A stretch of DNA of 64,000 nucleotides from Valencia hispanica (GCA_963556495.2 OY747702.1:940001-1004000); one strand, 5' to 3'. Positions 12,097 to 22,802 are shown, counted from the first letter of the stretch. Numbers and translations are program-made. Notes: generated by a model not told the origin, from the letters alone.

Positions 12097-13110
12097 TCCA
12101 TCCATCCATCCATTATCTCCGCTTATCTGGGGTCGGGTCGCGGGGGCAGCAGCCTAAGCAAAGAGACCCAGACTTCCCTCTCCCCAGCCACTTGTTCCAG
12201 CTCCTCGGGAGGAACCCCAAGGCGCTCCCAGGCCAGCCGAGAAACATAGTCCCTCCAGCGTGTCCTGGGCCTTCCCCTGGGCCTCCTCCCGGTGAGACGT
12301 GCCTGAAACACCTCACCAGGGAGGCGTCCAGGAGGCATCCTGACCAGATGCCCGAGCCACCTCAACTGACTCCTCTCGATGTGGGGCTCTACTCTGAGCC
12401 CCCTCCGGATGACTGAGCTTCTCACCCTATCTCTAAGGGAGAGCCCAGACCCTCTGCGGAGGAAACTCATTTCAGCCGCTTGTATCCGTGATCTCGTTCT
12501 TTCGGTCACCACCCAGAGTTCGTGACCATAGATGAGGGTAGGAACGTAGATCGACCGGTAAATCGAGAGCTTCGCCTTTTGGCTCAGCTCTCTCTTCACC
12601 CCGACAGACCAGTAGAGCGCCCGCATAACTGCAGATGCCCCACCAATCCGTCTATCGATCTCCCGCTCCATTTTCCCTCATTCGTGAACAAGACCCCCAG
12701 ATACTTAAATTCCTCCACTAGGGGAAGGACCCCATCCCCGACCCGGAGAAGGCACCCCACCCTTTTCCGGCTCAAGACCATGGCCTCGGATTTGGAGGTG
12801 CTGATTCTCATCCCAGCCGTTTCACACTCGGCTGCGAATCGCTCCAGCGAAAGCTGTAGATCACGTTCCGATGAAGCCAACAGGACCACGTCATCTGCAA
12901 AAAGCAGAGACCCGATCCTGAGGCCACCAAAACGGATCCCCTCAACGCATTGGCTGCGCCTAGAAATCCTGTCCATAAAAGTTAGGAACAGGATCGGTGA
13001 CAAAGGGCAACCTTGGCGGAGTCCAACTCTCACTGGAAACAAGCCCGACTTACTGCCGGCAATGCGAACCAAACTCTGGCACCGGTCGTACAGGGACCTA
13101 AAACCTTATA
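12097..13110 (-). mobile_element. Rex3-like (RTE) LINE, 5' truncated
   Basis: The minus strand encodes the second half of a LINE reverse transcriptase and ends in a short TGGA/GATG-type tail (tcca repeats at 12,097-12,112 on the plus strand), the tail described for fish Rex3. The element is GC-rich compared with its surroundings and has two overlapping frames with one shift. The 5' end is lost near 13,105. Confidence 0.8.
12123..13072 (-). pseudogene. Rex3-like reverse transcriptase (two frames)
   Basis: The upstream frame (12,596-13,072) has 'GLRQGCPLSPILFLTFMDRI', 'LLFADDVVLLASSERD' with the catalytic Asp pair, and 'EEFKYLGVLFTNEGK'. The downstream frame (12,123-12,671) has 'EREIDRRIGGASAVMRALYW', 'YGHELWVVTERTRSRIQAAE', 'LRWLGHLVRMPPGRLPGEVF' and 'GRPRTRWRDYVSRLAWERLG'. 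These are the characteristic final blocks of Rex3/RTE polymerases. A shift near 12,660 separates the frames. The N-terminal endonuclease is missing because of 5' truncation. Several open plus-strand frames opposite it are shadows. Confidence 0.85.
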
Positions 13111-13234
13111 CGAGTCACCCGCGGGTACCCGCCCTGTTGCAGGACTCTGAACTGTAAGTTAGTGTTGAAGTTTCTCCTCTCCACACAGAACTGCAAGGGT
13201 TGCAAAGGGAACGTGTTTTATTGTTGCACAGATG

Positions 13235-13760
13235 TGTTAGGATCCTGTTTTCTGCTTGTGTTCTGCTGTGTGTGTGTACTCTCCTACCTTCTCTGCAGGG
13301 GCGTGGCTGATTGGTACAGGTGCAGCTCGTTCAGGCTCATTATTCCCAGCTTCAAAAGAGGAACGGAGGCTACAAGCTGACGCCAGATTATTCTCGCTTC
13401 CAGCGTGGTAAAGACGGCCAACCTTTGCTCTAGAGAAGTTTATTTTCCAAGACCTCTGTGCGCTTATTCTTCCTGGTTTCCTCACATATCCTGATCCAGA
13501 CTTCCTTGTCCTCCGAAGTTGGTTTCCTTCTCTGATCTCCGTTCTATCGGCGATACCTCCTGGAAACAACTTACCTTAACTCTGGATTCCCTCCTGGTCA
13601 GCCTCTGCTTCGTTACCTCCGCTGGTCTGCCTATTCTCCATCTGCCTGTTCGTCTGCCCGCTCCACCTGCAAACACACACAGCCTTGTACAACATCAGCA
13701 TCCACCTACCTCCGGTACTGGATCCTGCTTACCTTCCCCAAAGATCTGACGTCACAGTCA
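13235..13760 (+). repeat. 5' LTR of the gypsy element
   Basis: 526 bp, beginning TGTTAG and ending CAGTCA. It matches 17,859-18,366 from the TG-rich stretch to the terminal 'gatctgacgtcacagtc'. The next bases start the leader 'ttttgtgagtaaccattt'. No tRNA-type TGG primer site follows, which suits the self-priming reported for sushi/Tf1-like elements; that is inference. Confidence 0.88.
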
Positions 13761-13955
13761 TTTTGTGAGTAACCATTTACATTCTGCCTCACTCACCTGT
13801 CTACATCATCTAACCTCCACTCTCTGCTGCAGTTCCTCCGCCTGCCATTGTGGACCCATTTCCTGGCGTTCTTCCAGAGACTTTCACATTCACTATTTGT
13901 AAAATAATTTTTTCTTATCATATGGCTGCCTTTTGAGTCATAAGACCCTGCAAAC

Positions 13956-14801
13956 ATGACAGAACAATCTGGCCACCATGACTCAGCAGCACAATTTCAG
14001 AATGCTGTTTCTCAGCAAGGCACGCTTCTGGGCCGACACGAAACTATTATCCAGGACCTAACACGACAATTATCAATTCAGACCTCAACAATCAGCTGTT
14101 TAAACCAGCAGATTTTTGATATAACAACCAAACTAAGTCATTCTCCAGATAAATCGTCCTCCTCTACTTCCTGCTTCCGGGATGTCGCGTCACCACCCCC
14201 AGGACCATTCTCTGGTGATCTAGAAAAGACAAAAGGTTTCCTCCTACAGTGTAAATTAGCTTTCTCTCGCTCTCCCCGAACATTTTCTTTAGACTCTCAT
14301 AAGATCAGTTACATAATTGGACTCCTCCGGGGTAAGGCCCTCAGATGGGCAGAAGCCTTTTTTAACGAGTCCTCTGTAGAAGACACAACTCTAGAAGAAT
14401 TTCTGGAATTATTTAATTTAACTTTTTCTCCGGACAGAAACAAGGAGGAGTCGGTCCGTAAACTCTGGACAATTAAACAAGGTACTCGCCCGGTAGCTGA
14501 ATTTGCCATTGATTTCAGAATCCTAGCAGAAGAGTCAGGGTGGAACGATCCAGCCTTCAGAGGAGCATTTTATCAAGCATTAAATGAAAGAATCAAAGAT
14601 GATCTCGCCACAAGAAATGACCCTGACACTCTCGATGAACTGATTGCCTTAGCCATAAAAATTGACAGACAATCCCGAGAGAGAATTAAGACAAAAACTC
14701 ATTCTTCCACCCACCTAGAACCCAGACCAGATGTCACTATCCCAAGGCAGCTTGCCACCCCGAGGGAAGGATCCCTGAAGAAGAAATTTCCCTGCCAGTG
14801 A
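13956..14801 (+). CDS. Gypsy gag protein (truncated at the 3' side)
   Basis: The 281-residue frame starts at an ATG preceded by 'gcaaac'. It contains an N-terminal heptad-rich region (about residues 15-60, probable coiled coil), then 'PPPGPFSGDLEKTKGFLLQC' (about residues 78-97), which begins the gypsy capsid-like fold. The rest of the fold includes 'YIIGLLRGKALRWAEAFF', 'FTFSPDRN'-like text (here 'LTFSPDRNKEESV') and 'LDELIALAIKIDRQSRER'. Sushi-like gag proteins usually continue into a CCHC zinc knuckle. Here the frame stops before one, and protease follows in another frame. It would form the particle that encloses element RNA. Confidence 0.85.
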   Translation: MTEQSGHHDSAAQFQNAVSQQGTLLGRHETIIQDLTRQLSIQTSTISCLNQQIFDITTKLSHSPDKSSSSTSCFRDVASPPPGPFSGDLEKTKGFLLQCKLAFSRSPRTFSLDSHKISYIIGLLRGKALRWAEAFFNESSVEDTTLEEFLELFNLTFSPDRNKEESVRKLWTIKQGTRPVAEFAIDFRILAEESGWNDPAFRGAFYQALNERIKDDLATRNDPDTLDELIALAIKIDRQSRERIKTKTHSSTHLEPRPDVTIPRQLATPREGSLKKKFPCQ

Positions 14802-14836
14802 AGGAAGGGGTCCTGGCGGGGCCTCAACAGTTAAAT

Positions 14837-15190
14837 AGACTATCCGTTTCTGCAACATTCTTCGTGAAAGAAAAGAAAATCCCCTCCAATTGCTCTGCTC
14901 TTATTGATTCCGGCTCTGAACAAAATCTTATTCACCGTGATCTGTTAAAAACAACTGGAAATTCCCATCTTTGAACTCAGTCATCCCATTTCTGATTACC
15001 GCCTTAGATGGCAGTTCCATGACGCCCATAACCCATCAGACACAACCCGTATCATTTATCGTTTCAGGCAACCACCATGAGGAGATCCAGTTTTTTATTT
15101 ACCCTAACAGCCAAAACCCCATCGTTCTTGGGTACCCCTGGCTCGTCACACACAACCCACAAATAAATTGGACTCATCGTAGGATCGACT
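14837..15190 (+). pseudogene. Gypsy aspartic protease (broken)
   Basis: The frame shows 'CSALIDSGSEQNLIHRDLL', the active-site block of gypsy proteases (Asp-Ser-Gly instead of Asp-Thr-Gly). A stop at about 14,972 interrupts it. Downstream, 'IFLYPNSQNPIVLGYPWL'-like text (15,090-15,145) gives the C-terminal 'VLGxPWL' block. The protease would cut the gag-pol product. The shift at the gag boundary and the internal stop make it inactive. Confidence 0.75.
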
Positions 15191-15191
15191 C

Positions 15192-17786
15192 ATGGAGCTC
15201 ATATTGTTTAAATCCTGTCTAAAGTCTGCTGTTCCGGCTAAATCTGAACCCAAACCCACTCCTGAATTCACCCCTGACTTGACTAATGTCCCAAAAGAGT
15301 ACCACGATTTAAGTCAGGTTTTCAGCAAAGATCTGGCTCTCTCCCTACCACCTCATCGCCCGTACGATTGTGCCATTGACCTTCTGCCTGGTGCTCCACT
15401 CCCTTCCGGTCGTCTATACAATCTTTCCAACAAGGAAAGAGAGGCAATGAAGAACTATGTAGAAGACTCGCTGGATTCCGGCATCATTCGACCCCCGTCT
15501 TCCCCTATCGGTGCTGGATTTTTCTTCATGGGAAAGAAGGATGGCTGACTTCGTCCCTGCATTGATTACAGAGGTCTAAACCAGATCACCATAAAAAACA
15601 AATATTCTCTCCCATTGCTCTCCTCCGCCTTGGAACCCGTCAATCAAGCCTCCATTTTCTCTAAACTGGAACTCAGGAACACCTACCATCTTGTCCGCAT
15701 CCGTGAAGGAGATGAATGGAAGACTGCCTTTAAGACACCCATTGGACACTTTGAATATTTGGTCATGCATTTTGGATTATCCAACGCACCTGCCGTTTTC
15801 CAGAATCTAATCAATGATGTCCTACGTGATTTTCTAAACAAGTTTGTTTTCGTTTATCTCGATGACATCCTCATCTTCTCTCGTTCCCTCCAAGAACACA
15901 AGATCCATGTCCGGCAGGTCCTTCAAAGACTTTTAGAAAATCGACTCTACGTTAAGGCAGAGAAGTGTGAGTTCCACGTCTCTTCCATAACTTTTCTTGG
16001 TTTCATCCTGGGAGACGGGCAGCTGAAGGCAGATCCAGCAAAGGTTAAGACCATCAAGGACTGGCCAGCTCCTGACACCCGGAAACAACTCCAACGCTTC
16101 CTGGGTTTTGCAAACTTCTACCGTCGGTTCATCAACAATTACAGCAAACTCGCAGAACCCCTAAACGTTCTCACTTCTTCCCAGAAGACTTTTAAATGGA
16201 CCCCTGAGGCTAATCTTGCCTTCCAGCATCTAAATGAATCCTTCATCCAGGCTCCTACCCTCACTCAACCTGACACCACCCAACAATTCATCCTGGAGGT
16301 CGATGCTTCGGACACCGCTGTTGGTGCTATTCTCTCCCAAAGGTCTCCTTCAGATCACAAGATTCATCCGTGTGCTTTCTTTTCCAAAAGATTCTCCCCA
16401 GCAGAGTGGAACTACGACCTCAGTGACCGAGAGCTTCTATCCATAAAATTGGCCCTGGAGGAGTGGCGCCACTGGCTGGAGGGTACGGAGATTGCCGTCA
16501 TCGTCTGGACTGATCACAAAAACCTGTCAGACCTTCAAACAGCCAAAAGACTCAACCCCAGACAGTTCTGCCGGTCCCTCTTCTTCTCCCGCTTCAACCT
16601 CTACATCTCATATCGTCCTGGCTCCAAGAACAAGAAACCGGATGCTCTCTCCAGAATTCACCAAACTGATGAGACACTCCCTGAAGAAACCACAATACTT
16701 CCACCTTCCTGTTTTATCGACGCCCTCACCTGGGACATTGAAAAATCAATCCAAAACGCCCTCCAGAATGAACCCGACCCAGGTGGGGGACCTCCCGGTC
16801 GTCTGTATGTGCCATCAGCAATCCAAGCACGGACCATCCACTGGGCCCATGCTTCCAAGTACTCCTGTCATCCCGGTACCAGTCGCACCATTGCCCTTCT
16901 ACGCAGATATTTCTGGTGGCCATCCCTTAACAAGGACGTAGCCGAGTATATTTCTTCCTGTCACAGCTGCAACCAAAATAAATCATCCCATCAACCTCTT
17001 GCTGGTCTTCTGCAACCACTCTCCACACCTTCTCAACCCTGGTCTCACATCGCTCTGGATTTCATCACCGGCCTCCCACCTTCTAAAGGTAAAACCGTCA
17101 TTTTATCCGTCATTGACCGTTTTTCTAAAGCCTGCCATCTCATTGCTCTCCCTAAGCTTCCCTCATCCACAGAGACTGTCCGTCAACTCATTCTTCACGT
17201 CTTCAAGCTCCATGGTATCCCCACTGAAATAGTCTCTGATCGTTGTCCTCAGTTCATTTCAGCCGTCTGGAAACAGTTCTGTTCCGTCCTGGGGACCACC
17301 CCCAAACTCACCTCTGGTTATCATCCTCAGTCAAACGGTCAGTGTGAAAGATTAAATCAGGAAATTGAAAACACTCTTTGTTGTCTTTGCAGTTTAAACC
17401 CACTCACCTGGTCCATCCATCTCCCCTGGGTTGAGTACTCCCACAATTCACACGTCTCTTCTGCTACCGGATTCTCTCCCTTCAAAATATCACTCGGCTA
17501 CCAACCTTCTCTACTCCCAGACTCTTTCCCTGACCCAGTGGTGCCATCAGTCCGTCCTCGCATCCGTGCCATCAGACGTATCTGGAATCAAGCTCACGCC
17601 GCCCTTCAACGCACTGCAGCACAGAATAAACGTTACCCAGATAAGAAGAGGCGACCAGCACCCCATTATTCATCTGGTCAACAGGTCTGGCTCTCATCTA
17701 AAGACTTTCCCCTCAGATCTCAACCAAGAAAACTTGCCCCTTGGTCCATTCCCCATCAAGAAAGTCATCAGCCCAACTACAGTTAA
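15192..17786 (+). pseudogene. Gypsy RT-RNase H-integrase with one internal stop
   Basis: One frame runs through this range apart from a TGA at 15,546, inside RT just after 'FFMGKKDG'. In the second part (15,615-17,786, 723 residues) the RT catalytic motif YLDD is at residues 81-84. RNase H follows ('[16 protein letters not shown]', '[10 protein letters not shown]'), then the integrase zinc domain (HHCC, with 'CHSCNQNK') and the DDE core: 'LDFITGLP', 'VSDRCPQF' and 'CERLNQEIE'. The second block normally reads DRGPQF, so a Gly-to-Cys change lies beside the catalytic Asp. A frameshift near 17,720 moves the last part into another frame. Apart from the stop it is nearly complete. Confidence 0.9.
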
Positions 17787-17858
17787 ACTCAAGATCCCAT
17801 CTCATCTCCGTGTTCATCCGGCATTCCATGTGTCCCAGATCAAACCTGTCTCCTCCAG
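17720..17858 (+). pseudogene. Gypsy pol C-terminal tail, joined to the LTR
   Basis: In a shifted frame the stretch reads 'LKIPSHLRVHPAFHVSQIKP', the block that precedes the chromodomain in sushi-like elements. The reading then enters the TG-rich part of the second LTR directly. The chromodomain, the 3' UTR and the first bases of the LTR are therefore missing. The join occurs at 'ttctgtgtgtg', which both LTRs share approximately, so slippage or recombination at the TG repeat is likely. Confidence 0.75.
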
Positions 17859-18366
17859 TTCTGTGTGTGTGTGTGCGTGTGTGCGCTCTCCTACCTTCCC
17901 TGCAGGGACGTGGCTGATAGGTACAGGTGCAGCTCGTTCAGGCTCATTTTTCCCAGCTTCAAAAGAGGAATGGAGGCTGCAAGCTGACGCCAGATTCTTC
18001 TCGCTTCCAGCGTGGTAAAGGCGGCCAACCTTTGCTCTAGAGAAGTTTATCTTCCAAGACCTCTGTGCGCTTATTCTTCCTGGTTTCCTCACAGATCCTG
18101 ATCCAGACTTCCTTGTCCTCCGAAGTTGGTTTCCTTCTCTGATCTCTGTTCCATCGGCGATACCTTCTGGAAACAACTTACCTTAACTCTGGATTCCCTC
18201 CTGGTCAGCTTCTTCTTTGTTACCTCCGCTGGTCTGCCTATTCTCCATCCGCCTGTCCGTCTGCCCGCTCCACCTGCAAACACACACAGCCTTGTACAAC
18301 ATCAGCCTCCACCTACCTCCGGTACTGGATCCTGCTTACCTTCCCCAAAGATCTGACGTCACAGTC
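17859..18366 (+). repeat. Second LTR of the gypsy element (5' end missing)
   Basis: It aligns with 13,260-13,759 with scattered substitutions and a longer TG repeat. It ends 'cacagtc' and the ERV-A LTR starts at the next base. The original next bases (attttgtgag) are found at 23,972. Confidence 0.88.
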
Positions 18367-18817
18367 TGTTGTGGTAGAATGATGAATGTCCAAAATGTTT
18401 ATCGAAAATGCTATGTGAAGGAATTTGTGTGTTTATTCAGAGAAGGTCACTCTGACATGATAAATTATAAACCTGGCTAGCAGAACATGTTCTCTCAGAG
18501 AGCGTGTTATCGAAAGGATGCAGCTGGATTACAGACAGCACTGGCGCCAATATGACGCACGAACCAGGTATAAAATCTGGGTGTTAATAATAGAAGGGGA
18601 GTCTAGTCTGGGGCTTGCTGGAGAGTCTTGCTGGGGTATTTGAAGACGACAGAACTGTATGTCATCAATGCTTTGTCCTGCTCAGAGAAGGTATGTAAAC
18701 TAATAAACCGGCAGAGGCTGTATTCCAGAACTGAAGTTGTGTTGGCTTTGTTTGATTGTTTAACTGGACTCAATATTTTTCCATGTTAACCTGGTCCAAC
18801 ATTCAAAATAATCAACA
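18367..18817 (+). repeat. 5' LTR of ERV-A
   Basis: The LTR starts TGTTGTGG and probably ends in CAACA just before a TGG primer-site start at 18,822. It contains CCAAT (18,546-18,550), TATAAA (18,569-18,574) and AATAAA (18,702-18,707), the expected order of promoter and polyadenylation signals. The 3' limit is set by the nearby TGG and is uncertain by some 15 bases because no second LTR survives. Confidence 0.7.
18569..18574 (+). promoter_or_regulatory. TATA box in the ERV-A LTR
   Basis: TATAAA lies 19 bases after a CCAAT element and about 130 bases before AATAAA, the normal arrangement of U3 and R in a retroviral LTR. Confidence 0.6.
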
Positions 18818-20000
18818 TTTCTGGCGAGTCAGGACGTCATCGACATTTTCACTCTGACGGCAAGGCCGGCCAAATCTACCGTTTAAGGTAAAGAAAATAA
18901 TATGAATATTCCCGTTGGAGTGTGATGAAGATGTTTCCTGTGAGATGTCAAAAAGTTCCTATGTTTTTATTCATGTCTGGAATACATACTTTAAGCCCAA
19001 ATTTGTGTGCACGCAAAGAGCAGCTGGCAATTATTCAATAATTAATTTTAAGTTCAGCCCTAAGCAGAATCAAGACATAATTGGACAAAAACCAGCTGTT
19101 AAAAAGTTTGATACTGTTGAAAATAGTAAAAACAGAGAATTAAAGGAACAGTAGCCTATTTGTTTAAGTAAAAACAAATTGTGATTCCCCGACGCTTGTC
19201 GGTAGGTTTTTCAATTCCGGTTCAAAGCTCCCTTGGCTTGAAGACACTGAAATCTTGGATCCCTGATATTGTCATCAGAAGCAGGTCCCCGGCTTAAAAA
19301 CAAGAGATCTGGAGGATACCAGCTTTTTGCCGAAGACGGAACCTGGCAGCTTGCCAGAATGTCTTAGAATACCCAGCCCAGTCGCTGGATGACAGTACTT
19401 GGTTTTAAAGAAGAAAGCCAGAGGAAGTGTATACGTGGAATCATGGTCCAGAGGATTCACCGACTTTTAAGTCACTGAGAATCTTGAAGAGTGCACTCAC
19501 TAGTCTATAAAAATCTAAAAGTGGCCACAGAAAAATAACTGCAGTATTATAATTATGAGCATTAAATAATCTGGAAAACAATTGATAATATACAAAATAA
19601 AAACAGACTAAAAAGGAGTTAAAGCGAAATATTTATTGTGAATCTAGAAAAAGACTTGACACAAAAGACTGACGAATTCTGTATGAGGGGTGATTAATGT
19701 TTGCTCTGTGAAGACATAACATAATAATGCTGCATGTACTTTCATGTGATTCTGCTTGTTGAATGCTGTTCCTCAAAAACAGACTGAAAGACAGGACTTT
19801 TGACATGTGTGACTGTATCCTCAGCTGTGAGAATGAGAGTGTGTGTTAAGCTTAGCTTTTGTGAACATTTTAAAGTGCTCTGATGTTTCACTGTGCTGGT
19901 AAAAAGTTTTAAAAAGCTTGATTTCTGTGAAAATTGTAAAGTGCTGGGGATCTTATCTGCAGATAAACTTTTTCTAATCTCTTTTCTTTCTCACTGCACA
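18818..20000 (+). other. ERV-A leader and deleted gag region
   Basis: After the presumed primer-binding site ('tggcgagtcaggacgtca' at 18,822) the sequence has no gag-like frame. A 79-residue open frame at 18,915-19,154 shows no capsid or zinc-knuckle signature. At about 20,000-20,060 the frame turns into the end of a retroviral protease ('IPILVSNQ...'). gag and the protease DTG site have therefore been lost or are too degraded to see. Confidence 0.55.
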
Positions 20001-20069
20001 TTGGAAGCATTCCAAAAGGTGAAATCAAAATTCCAATTCTAGTTTCAAATCAGAAAACCAATAAACCTT

Positions 20070-20672
20070 TTGGGAAGGGATGCATTATGTCAATTAAATG
20101 CGAAAATTTGGTGTTCACCACAAGGAATTTCTATTGACAGCTCAGGTGTAGACTTCCAAATGCATGCCAACACCGAGCAGGCCAAAGTTTATTGGCTTGG
20201 TGACATCTGTAAGTCAATAACAGAAGTTTTTGAAAAGTGGGAAAAATGTATTAAAGCACAAATTCCAAATTCAGCCAAACCATTTAGCGTTCCTCATTGC
20301 ACAATGCTCTTTGATCCATCATGCTGCAAAAACTTTGAAGAGGAATGGGACAAGGCAACAAAACACTCAGAGATTGAACTTATAACAGACTACATAGTGA
20401 TAGGAAAACAAGGTGCAGCTATAAATGTGAAGACAAACCCATTCATTGAGAAATGGTACAATGTACCAGAATCTGCACCACACATAACTCTGTTGGTTAA
20501 TGAAGGCTTTGAATCCAAATCTTTGGGGCCAATGATGTTAACAGCAAACCAGGCTCCATGGCAAAAAACAGATATTCCTCTAATCTTTACGACGCAAGAT
20601 TCAGCTATGATCAGAATTCTTTGCAAAACTTCTACACTTGCTAAACCACAAGTATGTGTGTGTCGATCCTAA
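20070..20672 (+). pseudogene. ERV-A protease C-terminus plus 2H-phosphoesterase-like domain
   Basis: Residues 2-9 ('GRDALCQL') are the end of a retroviral protease, where LLGRD-type text is usual. The rest (about residues 60-180) is not protease or RT. It contains 'PHCTM' (His 76, Thr 78) and 'PHITL' (His 138, Thr 140), two His-x-Thr motifs 62 residues apart, preceded by 'YIVIGKQGAAINV'. ERV-B has the same arrangement at the same place. Paired HxT/S motifs mark 2H phosphoesterases, which cleave 2',3'-cyclic or 2',5'-linked phosphodiesters. The function is inferred from motif and spacing only. RT follows in a different frame, overlapping at 20,654-20,672. Confidence 0.6.
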
Positions 20673-21669
20673 AGAAACAGGAAAAACAACAGTTTGGAGA
20701 ATCCAAAACCCGTCAGGACACGTTGAAAAAGGACATGTTAGACCATGTCCCAGAACAGCTTTGGTCAAAACAAGACACAGATGTAGGTCTGGTACAATCA
20801 GCCAGTCCAGTTGAAATACACCTAAAACAGAATGTCAGACTACCTAATCGTCCCCAATACCCAATGAAACCAGAAGCAGAACAAGGAGTGAGTGCAACAA
20901 TTTATGGCCTACAAAAAGCAGGAGTCTTGAAAGAAACAAATTGTGTTTGTGATACGCCTATCTTTCCAGTCTTAAAAGCAGATAAGTCCAAGTATCGTTT
21001 GGTGCATGACTTAAGAACTACCAATGACATAATCGAAGATTGGCCTGCAGAAGTCCCAAATCCGCATACATTACTCACAAATTTACCTCCTGATGCCAAA
21101 TTTTTCACCGTCATAGATCTGTGTTCTGCATTTTTTTGTATTCCTTTGGCAGAAGCCTCCCAATACCTTTTTGCTTTTAGGTACAGAGGAAAACAATACA
21201 CATGCACAAGACTCCCACAGCGATATAAACACAGCCCTCACGTGTTTAACCAAATTCTTAAACAGGATCTTGAAGGGATTGACATCGAGGATACATTAAT
21301 ACAGTATGTTGATGACATACTAATTTGCTCAAACCATTGAAAGTTGCCACCAAGACTCAGTTAAAGTTCTTACCAGACTAGCTGAAGGAGGCCATAAGGC
21401 CTCTCAAGCAAAACTCCAATACTGTCAGTACCTGGGGAGAGTGGTCTCCCATGGTTCTGTCTCCATTTCCAGAACATGTGGAAGGAGTCAGCAAAGCTCC
21501 TCAGCCAAAAACAGTTGGTCAAATGATGATATTTTTAGGAATGACTGGTTTCAGCTCTGAATGGATTGACAAGTACGCTGAAAAAACGGCACCACTTAGA
21601 GCAATAATGAAAGATGCAGGTGTTAATTCACTGAAATCACAGCTAAAATGTACGCCTCAGCAGTTCTAA
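20654..21669 (+). pseudogene. ERV-A reverse transcriptase
   Basis: The first frame (20,654-21,340) opens with 'VPEQLWSKQDTDVGL', closely like the ERV-B sequence 'VPDTLWSKSPTDVGL'. It continues with 'RLVHDLRTTND', 'FFTVIDLCSAFF' with a catalytic Asp, and 'IQYVDDILICSN' with the YVDD motif. 'LPQRYKHSPHVFNQ' stands where retroviral RTs have LPQGFxxSP, so Gly-Phe has changed to Arg-Tyr. Shifts near 21,337 and 21,450 lead to the thumb and connection region (21,451-21,669: 'VGQMMIFLGMTGF'). The LINE insertion follows. Related to class I (gamma/epsilon-like) polymerases. Confidence 0.85.
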
Positions 21670-21673
21670 TGCA

Positions 21674-22801
21674 AGGCAAGGCAATTTTATTTGTATAGCA
21701 CACTTTCAACAGCAGGGTAATTCAAGGTGCTTTACATGATTTGGTGATTTAAAAAAACAAAACAAAAACATAAAAGAAACACACATTACACATGATACAC
21801 AATAAAGCAAGAGAAAAATAAAAAAAGCAAGAGAGCATGAACACATTTCATACATATGACATCAAGCATTTACTCAAAGGCAATTCTAAACAGATGGGTT
21901 TTTAATCTCGATTTAAAGCAGTTCAGAGTTTCACCAGCTCTACACTCGTCAGGAAGTCTGTTCCAGATAAGGGGAGCATAAAAAGTGAAAGCTGCTTCTC
22001 CATGTTTAGTTCTGAGTCTAGGGATGTTTAGTAGGCTAGAGTTGGAGGACCTGAGTGGTCTTGGTGGTTGGTACCATGACAACAGGTCTTCAACATATTT
22101 TGGTGCTAAGCCATGTAATGATTTATAAACTAGTAAAATTATTTTAAAGTCTATTCTCTGAGCTACAGGGAGCCAGTGTAAGGACTGTAGAACTGGGGTG
22201 ATGTGCTCTACTTTCCTGGTTCTAGTGAGGACGGGAGCGGCAGCGTTCTGGATCAGCTGCAGCTGTCTGATTGACTTTTTAGGCAGGCCTGTGAAGATGC
22301 TGTTGCAGTAATCAATCCGACTAAAGATTAACGCATGGATGAGTTTTTCTAGGTCGTGTTGCAAAATCAGTCCTTTAATCCTAGAGATGTTCTTCAGGTG
22401 ATAGAACGCTGACCTTGTTATTGCCTTTATGTGACCCTGGAGGTTCAGGTCTGAGTCCATTACTACACCTAGGTTTCGAACCTGATCAGTAGTTTCTAGC
22501 TGTATTAATTGAAGCTGTGTGCTGACTCTTGATCGTTCCTCCTTGGGTCCAAAAATAATCACTTCAGTTTTGTTTCTATTCAGCTGGAGAAAGTAATGGC
22601 ACATCCATCCATTTATTTGGTCAATGCATTGATTTAGGGTTTGAATGGATTCAGAGTCACCTGGTGACATTGTAATGTAGAGCTGAGTGTCATCTGCGTA
22701 GTTATGGTAAATAATGTTATTGGTTGCTATAATCTTGCCTAGTGGGAGCATGTAGATATTAAATAAGAGGGGCCCCAGGATGGAGCCCTGGGGCCCATCC
22801 A
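21674..22801 (-). mobile_element. L2-type LINE copy nested in ERV-A
   Basis: A 5'-truncated copy of the same family as the LINE at 35.9-40.6 kb, with nearly identical protein. The 3' end carries 'gcaaggcaaggcaatttta' (plus strand), matching the TTGCC tail of the other copy. The duplication TAATGCA flanks it (21,667-21,673 and 22,802-22,808). Removing it rejoins ERV-A RNase H in one frame across the insertion, which confirms the borders. Confidence 0.93.
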
Positions 22802-22802
22802 T
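21870..22802 (-). CDS. L2 LINE reverse transcriptase, C-terminal two thirds
   Basis: 310 residues run from '[20 protein letters not shown]', through '[14 protein letters not shown]' with the catalytic Asp pair and '[18 protein letters not shown]', to the '[20 protein letters not shown]' and '[16 protein letters not shown]' end. The frame is intact to the natural stop, unlike the copy at 39.9 kb, which has a shift. The apparent start Met comes from the flanking ERV sequence at the junction, so it is not a real start. Endonuclease and earlier RT blocks are absent through truncation. It cannot act alone. Confidence 0.9.
   Translation of the reverse strand: MDGPQGSILGPLLFNIYMLPLGKIIATNNIIYHNYADDTQLYITMSPGDSESIQTLNQCIDQINGWMCHYFLQLNRNKTEVIIFGPKEERSRVSTQLQLIQLETTDQVRNLGVVMDSDLNLQGHIKAITRSAFYHLKNISRIKGLILQHDLEKLIHALIFSRIDYCNSIFTGLPKKSIRQLQLIQNAAAPVLTRTRKVEHITPVLQSLHWLPVAQRIDFKIILLVYKSLHGLAPKYVEDLLSWYQPPRPLRSSNSSLLNIPRLRTKHGEAAFTFYAPLIWNRLPDECRAGETLNCFKSRLKTHLFRIAFE

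Larger units (their letters stand above)
13235..18366 (+). mobile_element. Sushi-like Ty3/gypsy retrotransposon
   Basis: A 5' LTR, leader, gag, protease, RT-RNase H-integrase and a partial second LTR are present in order. The LTRs are about 95 percent alike by eye. The second LTR lacks its first ~30 bases and pol runs into it at a TG repeat, so the segment with the usual C-terminal chromodomain and 3' UTR is deleted. A second copy of the leader lies at 23,972-24,205, beyond an ERV insertion, so the original array was LTR-body-LTR-leader. Confidence 0.9.

Noticed and set aside
12192..13157. Plus-strand open frames of 74 and 211 residues
   Set aside because: They lie opposite the Rex3-like RT and are shadows of its GC-rich coding sequence.
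16234..17232. Plus and minus frames of 65-149 residues within the gypsy pol region
   Set aside because: Shadow frames of the RT-RNase H-integrase gene.
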